A DNA stretch of 20,554 bases from a virus. The translations under genes were made by a program, and so were the position numbers. Each line of letters begins with the position of its first letter. Position 1 is the stretch's first letter. The stretch is from positions 1-20,554 of the IMG/VR virus record IMGVR_UViG_3300042691_027845. One strand, 5' to 3'. This document shows positions 15,784 through 20,554 of the stretch, one piece after another. The notes below the pieces were generated by a model. It had not been told where the DNA came from and did not search any database. It saw only the letters and a program-made list of their open reading frames with translations.

Positions 15784-17157
15784 TTAATTTGCCAAATTAT
15801 ATATTTTCACGTATTGAGAAAATGGTATAAACAACCCTGTGTATTGAGTCATATATACATAAGTTTGTACAGTTCCTTGCGTTTGTGGAGTTCCAATTGG
15901 TGATAACTCACGAGAAAATATTTCCATAGCTGGGTTATTTTGACGATCTTTCACAAAAGCTGTAGCAATCATAACGTCATTAGGTAATCCAGTCATGTTA
16001 GCTTCTAATGTAGATGATGCTTCAAAGCTAAAATTAAGATTTGAAGATATTACATTTTTAACAGCCAACGGAAATTGACTAAATAATCGTAAAAACATTG
16101 TTAATTTAGCGGGTGGCATTATAAATTTAACTTCTAATGTTAAATCCGCATGACCCTTTAAAATAAACAAATAATCATTTAATATAGCAACAAAGTTATT
16201 ATATACGTTGTAAGCATTCGATAAATCAGGAAGTGGTAAATCTTGTCTAGCAATACCCCAGCTTAAATAACCTTTTATCCCTGCAGGAGCATAACCCAAC
16301 GCTATCATCAAGTCTTTTTTGTTTCTATCAGACATCATTGCTAGTTCTGTTTTATCAGCAAACAAATCAATACCAGCTCTACCCATTTCACCTTGTTCTT
16401 CAATACCAATTGATACTGTTTCTTGGAATCTAGCAACGGGTAATAAGTCAGCCATGATGTTCATGTTTGTATAACCCTCATATTGACCATCAGCATACAT
16501 TGTAATGTCTTCAAGACCATTCATTGTGTAATCTTTGAACATAACTTGTAATGCTTTAATCCATAGCGAACCTGCTTGAATAGTTTCACCAACATATTCA
16601 CGCATTGTTAACTTACGCATCATGTAAGAAAACATACGATTTCTTGGCAATACTTCAACTAACATAGAATAAGGAACACCCTGCACAGTTGGGTTGTTGC
16701 TATCCATTACTGCATTTACTTCATGCTTGTTTTGTTCGTCAATATAAAGCATTGGACGAGCAGACCCATCTTCTGCAACATGACTTAACCCTTTGTTAAC
16801 AGTACATCTATAGTTAGATTCCATGTTATCCACAGCAATACTAGAATACATTTCTTTCTTAGTATCCATAGATACCTGTACACCTAACATTGATTGAAAA
16901 GATTTTGCAGTGGCTTTATTGTCTAACCCTAATTCTTTTCTAATACAAACTTTTGTACCATCTGATTTAACATAATTATCCCAAGCTAAATTTTTATAAC
17001 TATCCTCAGTCAACATCTCAGTATTTTCTTGAGCCATGTCTAAAGCATATTGCTGTCTTGCTTGAAAAGTTTCTTTTAATGCACTGTTTCCCATCTTCTT
17101 AGAAATAGAATCAGATGCCGAAGTATTGAATTTTTGTTTTTTATATATGTTTAACAT
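15784..17157 (-). CDS. Major capsid protein (DUF2184-type, HK97 fold expected)
   Basis: A 457-residue protein starting just after the decoration stop, with GGGGG as a possible ribosome site before the ATG. Position after protease/scaffold and decoration genes, size, and the absence of membrane or enzyme motifs support the capsid call. Residues about 195-225 (MREYVGETIQAGSLWIKALQVMF) and 250-290 (ARFQETVSIGIEEQGEMGRAGIDLFADKTELAMMSDRNK) fit the pattern of DUF2184 capsid subunits. There the latter block is an E-loop and A-domain step ending in the helix LMIALG. The C-terminus forms strands (QTYVYMTQYTGLFIPFSQYVKIYNLAN). The N-terminal 60-100 residues may be a delta region cut by the nested protease, but I see no decisive cleavage site. 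Confidence 0.85.
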   Translation of the reverse strand: MLNIYKKQKFNTSASDSISKKMGNSALKETFQARQQYALDMAQENTEMLTEDSYKNLAWDNYVKSDGTKVCIRKELGLDNKATAKSFQSMLGVQVSMDTKKEMYSSIAVDNMESNYRCTVNKGLSHVAEDGSARPMLYIDEQNKHEVNAVMDSNNPTVQGVPYSMLVEVLPRNRMFSYMMRKLTMREYVGETIQAGSLWIKALQVMFKDYTMNGLEDITMYADGQYEGYTNMNIMADLLPVARFQETVSIGIEEQGEMGRAGIDLFADKTELAMMSDRNKKDLMIALGYAPAGIKGYLSWGIARQDLPLPDLSNAYNVYNNFVAILNDYLFILKGHADLTLEVKFIMPPAKLTMFLRLFSQFPLAVKNVISSNLNFSFEASSTLEANMTGLPNDVMIATAFVKDRQNNPAMEIFSRELSPIGTPQTQGTVQTYVYMTQYTGLFIPFSQYVKIYNLAN

Positions 17158-17160
17158 TTA

Positions 17161-17790
17161 TTAAACCCCCATTTGATATTTAATACGGCATAAAGATAAC
17201 CCTGTACCGCTGTAAAGAAAAGAATCATTTTGCTTTTGTAACCCAATAGCCATAACAATATAAGGCAACCCAATATAACCTGCTGGAATTTCTGTACCTG
17301 GCAAATAAGCATAGTAGGTCAAAGCGTCTAATGCTGTAGAATTTGCAGTAGGTATTTTCACTGCTACTTTAGCACCTAAAATCAATCCACCTGATTCACC
17401 TGCTTTAATAGCAACTAAATCTGATGCTAGTTGGTTAAGTGGCTGAATAGTAAATTGAACATTTGCTTGATACGATAGAATCTGATCTTGTGGCGTTCTA
17501 AAAGCATCTGCCGTTAATTGTGTTGAGGAATTATCAAATATCGCCATACCTGCAATACCTGCTAAACTATAATCCACATTTGTTGCTTTGTACACTCCGG
17601 TAACGTATAACAATTCTTTGTTATCATACGGACTATTAGAAACAACTGGTGTTGTATCATAATACAATATTTGCGATCCATAATGAATCTCCCCAGAAAT
17701 TGCAGATTGAGTTTGCAAAGCAAGATTACGATTTGTAATCATACCAGGAAAACCTGCTGGGAATTGTTGATTAATTTGAGTTGTTCTCAT
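17161..17790 (-). CDS. Head decoration / structural protein candidate
   Basis: A 209-residue protein whose ATG shares one base with the scaffold stop (TAATG), with GAGGG upstream. It starts MRTTQINQQFPAGFPGMITNRN, followed by beta-rich stretches (EIHYGSQILYYDTT, LLYVTGVYKATNVDYSLAGIAGMAIFD, AKVAVKIPT, YIGLPYIVMAIGLQ). The pattern of short strands with Gly/Ala/Pro turns and the position between protease/scaffold and capsid genes match cement or spike-type decoration proteins, as gpD in lambda. No family signature is visible. It could instead be another head coat component. Confidence 0.58.
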   Translation of the reverse strand: MRTTQINQQFPAGFPGMITNRNLALQTQSAISGEIHYGSQILYYDTTPVVSNSPYDNKELLYVTGVYKATNVDYSLAGIAGMAIFDNSSTQLTADAFRTPQDQILSYQANVQFTIQPLNQLASDLVAIKAGESGGLILGAKVAVKIPTANSTALDALTYYAYLPGTEIPAGYIGLPYIVMAIGLQKQNDSFLYSGTGLSLCRIKYQMGV

Positions 17791-18437
17791 TATCTTTTAC
17801 CCTCATAAGATTTTTTATTATTTTCTACTGAATCATGTGCAACAAAAGAATCAACAGTAATGTGTTCATTGTGCCTTACATAAGCATGAACAGCATCTAA
17901 AGCTACTTTTTTGCTTCTACGATCTAGTTTTTTAGAATCAATACCCAGTGTTGACAATGCTTTGTCCATAGCTAAACTTGGATTAATATTGTCTAATGCT
18001 AAAGTAGAACACCCCATTAACTCGCTGATCTTATGCTTAATTTCAACTTGTTCTTGAGAATCCATAGCTTGTTGAGCCATTTCTTCTTTTACTTGAGCCA
18101 TGATTTCTTTCTTTAATTGAGCTTTCATAGAATCTAAAGAAATAGAATCTTTTGCTTCGGATTTTTTCTTTTCTAACTCTTCCTCTTTTTCAGAATCCTC
18201 AGCCTTTTTGTCCTCATCAGCATCTTTCGCTTCTTCCTCAGCGTCATTTGCTTTTTCTTCTTCCTTTTCAGAATCTTCAACTTTATCTTTTTCTTCACTA
18301 TCTAAAGTAGCCTTTTTCTCTACTTCTTCAATAGTGCTTACAAGAGCTTGTAAATTCCCATTATCCGCAGGTAATCCGTTACTATCGTTAGCAATAGATT
18401 CTGAGAAAACCTGTTTTTGTTGGTTTGTGATAGCCAT
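17790..18437 (-). CDS. Nested scaffold protein from an internal start
   Basis: Inside the protease gene, residue Met 235 (MAITNQQKQVFS) is preceded by AGAGGGG (18444-18450) six bases upstream, stronger than the site at the gene's own start. This gives a separate 215-residue C-terminal product, as Nu3 in lambda comes from gpC. It holds an acidic, Glu/Lys/Asp-rich stretch of about 70 residues that should be extended or coiled, followed by helices (MKAQLKKEIMAQVKEEMAQQAM) and a basic C-terminal part (KKLDRRSKKVALDAVHAYVRHNE). This is a typical scaffold layout. The product would fill the prohead core and be removed by the protease. Confidence 0.68.
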   Translation of the reverse strand: MAITNQQKQVFSESIANDSNGLPADNGNLQALVSTIEEVEKKATLDSEEKDKVEDSEKEEEKANDAEEEAKDADEDKKAEDSEKEEELEKKKSEAKDSISLDSMKAQLKKEIMAQVKEEMAQQAMDSQEQVEIKHKISELMGCSTLALDNINPSLAMDKALSTLGIDSKKLDRRSKKVALDAVHAYVRHNEHITVDSFVAHDSVENNKKSYEGKR

Positions 18438-19139
18438 GCTATTCCCCTCTCTATCAGTTTTATTTAAAATTGGTAATGAATCGGCAACACATGCTGACTC
18501 ACACCGTCCCTCATAGCAGATAGTAACGTGATTACATCTGATATTCGTTTGTTTGAAATCATAGGATTGACCTTTAAATGTACCTTGTTCTGCAACATAA
18601 TCAACTAAATATCCAACAGATAAGCTATCTTTGCCCCCATTCAATACTAAGTCTTTTGCAGAATCAGTCCATACAGCCAGGCTATTGTATAAAGTATCGC
18701 CCATTACGTTTACTTTATCTCCAATTGTTCCTATGACTTCAAAATTTAGATCTAATAATTCTTGATCTCTGTTTTGTGAATTGTTATTAATAACATTATA
18801 TGCTTGTTGAGTTCTATTGAATTTTACATCAATTGATTCTGAATCTACCATTACATGATCTTGTAGTAATGGCAATAAACGATAATATGGTTGGGCTTTT
18901 TTAATTTCAGAAAGTGGTCTGTATACTTGGACTTTGTCCCCATAAGCAAAACCCGCACTTGTGCCAGTTTCTAATGGAAAGTCAACACCGACAGTATATT
19001 CTACTATTTCTTCTTTAGTAAGTACGCAATTATCAACTATAAGACTGCCGTTAGCCTCATTAATGACTCTATTGCTTTTTTTGTCGAATGTAGCATAAGA
19101 TACTACAAAATTTTGATTCACCCCAGTTTGCGTTTGCAT
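17790..19139 (-). CDS. Prohead protease with C-terminal scaffold (DUF2213-like)
   Basis: A 449-residue protein. Residues 13-220 follow the DUF2213 pattern of phage prohead proteases: SYATFDKKSNRVINEANGSLIVDNCVLTKEEIVEY, then LLPLLQDHVMV (His 95), NFEVIGTIGDK (the VG step), and DSLSVGYLVDYVAEQGTFKGQSYDFKQTNIRCNHVTI. The last has Ser 174 in the S-x-GY motif and an NHV strand. His 95 and Ser 174 are the expected catalytic pair; I do not identify the third residue. Residues 270-340 are acidic and the remainder is the scaffold (see internal start). The ATG at 19139 has only an A-rich stretch upstream and lies behind the structured gap 19140-19311. It should cleave itself, the scaffold and possibly the capsid protein. 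Confidence 0.8.
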   Translation of the reverse strand: MQTQTGVNQNFVVSYATFDKKSNRVINEANGSLIVDNCVLTKEEIVEYTVGVDFPLETGTSAGFAYGDKVQVYRPLSEIKKAQPYYRLLPLLQDHVMVDSESIDVKFNRTQQAYNVINNNSQNRDQELLDLNFEVIGTIGDKVNVMGDTLYNSLAVWTDSAKDLVLNGGKDSLSVGYLVDYVAEQGTFKGQSYDFKQTNIRCNHVTICYEGRCESACVADSLPILNKTDREGNSMAITNQQKQVFSESIANDSNGLPADNGNLQALVSTIEEVEKKATLDSEEKDKVEDSEKEEEKANDAEEEAKDADEDKKAEDSEKEEELEKKKSEAKDSISLDSMKAQLKKEIMAQVKEEMAQQAMDSQEQVEIKHKISELMGCSTLALDNINPSLAMDKALSTLGIDSKKLDRRSKKVALDAVHAYVRHNEHITVDSFVAHDSVENNKKSYEGKR

Positions 19140-19152
19140 AATTCTTTTTTTT

Positions 19153-19278
19153 ATATTATACTTGCCTTGGTCTCAGTTCCTTGATTTGCTCATTGTGCTG
19201 AGACCGGCCTTAGAGGGGGTGAGACTCTAAGGATTAATTGCTCTAGAGGTTTATCTTATATTACTCTAGAGCTTTTTT
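19153..19278 (+). ncRNA. Candidate small structured RNA ending in an intrinsic terminator (plus strand)
   Basis: On the plus strand a -10-like TATACT begins at 19157, with a weak TTGCAT 17 bases upstream. Three perfect-stem hairpins follow in 105 bases. Stem 1 is GGTCTCAG (19169-19176) with CTGAGACC (19198-19205), extendable by GCC/GGC across a two-base bulge. Stem 2 is CCTTAGAG (19208-19215) with CTCTAAGG (19225-19232). Stem 3 is GCTCTAGAG (19240-19248) with CTCTAGAGC (19264-19272), and six T follow at 19273-19278. The region is richer in G+C than its surroundings. A plus-strand RNA would be the only one in the window. On the minus strand the same bases are a structured leader of the protease gene. 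Which strand matters is not settled. Confidence 0.4.
19240..19278 (+). terminator. Intrinsic terminator, plus-strand orientation
   Basis: The nine-base perfect stem GCTCTAGAG / CTCTAGAGC with a 15-base loop is followed directly by TTTTTT. On the minus strand the A-run comes before the stem and AATTAATCC follows, so it should not stop the head operon. A terminator facing against all visible genes could end a plus-strand small RNA or insulate the late operon from antisense transcription. Confidence 0.6.
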
Positions 19279-19285
19279 ACTTTCT

Positions 19286-19302
19286 GGCTTGGGTGAAAAG
19301 CC
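19286..19302. repeat. Fourth small hairpin of the intergenic cluster
   Basis: GGCTT (19286-19290) and AAGCC (19298-19302) form a perfect five-base stem with a seven-base loop, 13 bases past the T-run and just after the stop of the upstream gene. No T-run follows on either strand. It is short and could be chance, but it lies in line with three stronger hairpins. Confidence 0.35.
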
Positions 19303-19311
19303 AATTACTTA

Positions 19312-20016
19312 CTATTTATTATTATCAATGATTTTATCTAATTCATTCTTTATTTCTTTTAATATTTCATTTTTAAGAAATTGATTATTTAATTTTAATA
19401 CATCATCAAAAATGTTTTCTTTTGTAGACGTCTGCTTTTTATCAAAAGTCATTCTTCTTATTAAGGTATCTAACAATTCATCTTTAAAAGAATTGGGTAA
19501 TTGCTTGACTATACTAAAAATAGCCAATAAAGTATAATGATTCCAATCATTGATTTCATCAACTAAATTATATATAAAATCTTGATTATCTCGTGATTTT
19601 TCAACAAGACTAAGACCAAGATCTTCGCCTATTTCTTTAAATTTTAATTCACATGGTTTAAAAGGTCTAAAAGCATAATTTTCTTTATTTGTAGAAAAAC
19701 ACATTTTAGTAAAACTCTTATTGCTTAATTGTTCTTGTACTTTCTCTAAATCGGTATCATCATGCCCGCATTTAATTGGAGACAAATAAGCATTATATAA
19801 AGTAAATACTGTGTTTTTATCTTTAAGCTTTTTTAGTTTTATGTCCATGGGTACATTTGATTGTTTTTTTAAATCTATATCACAATCTTCTTCTTGTGCA
19901 TGTCGATTTTTTTCTCTTTCAAGAATATCGGTAGCAAAATCTTTTATTTCTTCAATCGACATATTACACAAACCTTCAAGATACTCTCTCTCTGGATTAT
20001 ATTCTTTTTTGCTCAT
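19312..20016 (-). CDS. Unrecognised 234-residue protein inserted in the head module
   Basis: I do not recognise this gene. The ATG at 20016 has AAAAGGA about seven bases upstream, and the upstream stop lies 12 bases before. The product is hydrophilic and mainly helical: residues 15-45 (LCNMSIEEIKDFATDILEREKNRH), a middle part with several Cys (LSPIKCGHDD, FTKMCFST, FKPCELKF), and a Lys/Asn/Glu-rich C-terminal helix region (ENIFDDVLKLNNQFLKNEILKEIKNELDKIIDNNK). There is no signal peptide and no membrane segment. It sits between a minor head gene and the protease, with a hairpin-rich gap after it, which is more like an inserted cargo gene than a core virion part. Function is unknown; an injected or conversion protein is one guess. 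Confidence 0.6.
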   Translation of the reverse strand: MSKKEYNPEREYLEGLCNMSIEEIKDFATDILEREKNRHAQEEDCDIDLKKQSNVPMDIKLKKLKDKNTVFTLYNAYLSPIKCGHDDTDLEKVQEQLSNKSFTKMCFSTNKENYAFRPFKPCELKFKEIGEDLGLSLVEKSRDNQDFIYNLVDEINDWNHYTLLAIFSIVKQLPNSFKDELLDTLIRRMTFDKKQTSTKENIFDDVLKLNNQFLKNEILKEIKNELDKIIDNNK

Positions 20017-20028
20017 TGTATTGTCCTT

Positions 20029-20554
20029 TTAATCTAATTTTAAAACCATAACACTATAACACGTACAATTTATTTTTTCAGCTGGAAATATGTATTCCCC
20101 ATCTATTAAACAACCTTTGTCAAGTTCAAACATTTTATTATTTGCCTCTAAGTGAGATTTTCTAGGTTGTTTATCTCCAAAGCTATGCTTCCACATATTA
20201 TACTTAATACCTAAATCCTTTTGCCTTGCTGTGCTTATTGCACTTGTGGCTTTGTTGATTTGATCGTATGCAATGCGTTTAGCTCGTGCTTTTGTGATAT
20301 TTTCGTACTTAATCAACTGCTCTGTCAAGTATTTTTTATCTCTACCACGCATTGATGCTTCCATTACGTCTCTTAATATGCTCTTTTGTACATCTTGCGG
20401 TATGTTTCTAATTAGTGCTACATTCTGAGCAATCAACGCTTCTTGGGATATTAGAGCATTCTCAGCATTCTCACTAAATGGCACGTACCAGTTACTTTCT
20501 TTTAACCCTCTTTTAGTAGCCTGAGTAACTAGCACAACATGCTTATCAACTTTA
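20029..20554 (-). CDS. Minor head protein, Mu gpF-like, partial (N-terminus outside window)
   Basis: The frame is open to the right edge, so a GTG at 20535 is not a real start and the N-terminal part is missing. The visible 175 residues match the C-terminal domain of Mu gpF-type head morphogenesis proteins: a helix YLTEQLIKYENITKARAKRIAYDQINKATSAISTARQKDLGI, then MWKHSFGDKQPRKSHLEANNKMFELD and a closing FPAEKINCTCYSVMVL. The pattern is R-A-x-x-I-A..Q...N, W-x-x-x-x-D-x-x-PR-x-SH, and P-x-E-x-x-NC-x-C. Members are a few copies per head, near the portal, and serve in prohead assembly. It marks the start of the head module; portal and terminase genes should lie just to the right. Confidence 0.85.
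   Translation of the reverse strand, partial: KVDKHVVLVTQATKRGLKESNWYVPFSENAENALISQEALIAQNVALIRNIPQDVQKSILRDVMEASMRGRDKKYLTEQLIKYENITKARAKRIAYDQINKATSAISTARQKDLGIKYNMWKHSFGDKQPRKSHLEANNKMFELDKGCLIDGEYIFPAEKINCTCYSVMVLKLD

Noticed and set aside
18208-18516. Open frame of 102 codons on the plus strand, Ser-rich
   Set aside because: It is the mirror of the Glu/Lys/Asp-rich scaffold stretch. Antisense Ser/Phe repeats arise automatically from GAA/GAG runs, and no ribosome site precedes it.
19240-19278. Hairpin as a terminator of the head operon on the minus strand
   Set aside because: On that strand the A-run precedes the stem and no T-run follows, so it would not terminate leftward transcription.
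20029-20535. Minor head gene starting at GTG 20535
   Set aside because: The frame stays open to the edge of the window, and Mu gpF-like proteins are longer; the GTG is an artefact of the cut.
1-20554. CRISPR array, tRNA or insertion sequence
   Set aside because: I saw no regularly spaced direct repeats, no cloverleaf with the conserved TTCRA arm, and no transposase-like frame or terminal repeats.

Overview
This window is the virion structure module of a tailed phage or prophage with a contractile (myovirus-type) tail. All supported genes lie on the minus strand, so the module reads from right to left. The DNA is clearly AT-rich, roughly one third G+C by eye. The host is probably Gram-negative. 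This is an inference from a lipoprotein signal peptide lacking Asp at +2, a tape-measure protein with a lytic transglycosylase domain, and good sigma70-type promoters. No integrase, repressor, replication, packaging ATPase, lysis gene, tRNA or CRISPR array lies inside the window, so I cannot say whether this is a free phage or a prophage, nor name the host.

Layout in order of transcription. Head: end of a Mu gpF-like minor head protein (20554-20029), an unrecognised 234-residue protein, a hairpin-rich gap (19140-19311), a DUF2213-type prohead protease with a nested scaffold, a probable decoration protein, the major capsid protein, and an unrecognised charged protein. Connector: a DUF4054-like adaptor, a HK97 gp10-like protein, a collar-like protein and a LIC_12616-type tail terminator. 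Tail: a DUF3383 sheath, a tube candidate, a tail assembly chaperone with a programmed -1 frameshift, and a short tape measure. Baseplate: an unassigned first protein, a plug-like protein, hub, Gp138-like spike, gp25-like wedge, baseplate J and a DUF2612/P2 gpI-like protein. Host range: two fibre genes separated by a lipoprotein gene.

Most neighbouring genes touch or overlap by 1-4 bases (ATGA or TAATG junctions), which points to one translationally coupled late operon. Its main promoter is not in view. Two features break the pattern. The lipoprotein gene (1286-693) has its own promoter and an inverted repeat over the start of its message, and a second promoter (TTGACA, 17 bases, TAGAAT) right behind it serves the distal fibre gene. 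The gap at 19140-19311 holds four perfect-stem hairpins, one followed by six T on the plus strand, opposite to all the genes; this could be a small antisense-oriented RNA or a structured leader.

The strongest observation is the chaperone frameshift. The heptamer A AAA AAG lies directly before the UAG stop, and seven bases further on starts a nested two-stem structure. A -1 shift joins a 202-residue protein to 76 more residues. The second is the outer-membrane-type lipoprotein placed between two receptor-binding genes, a likely receptor-masking or lysogenic conversion gene.
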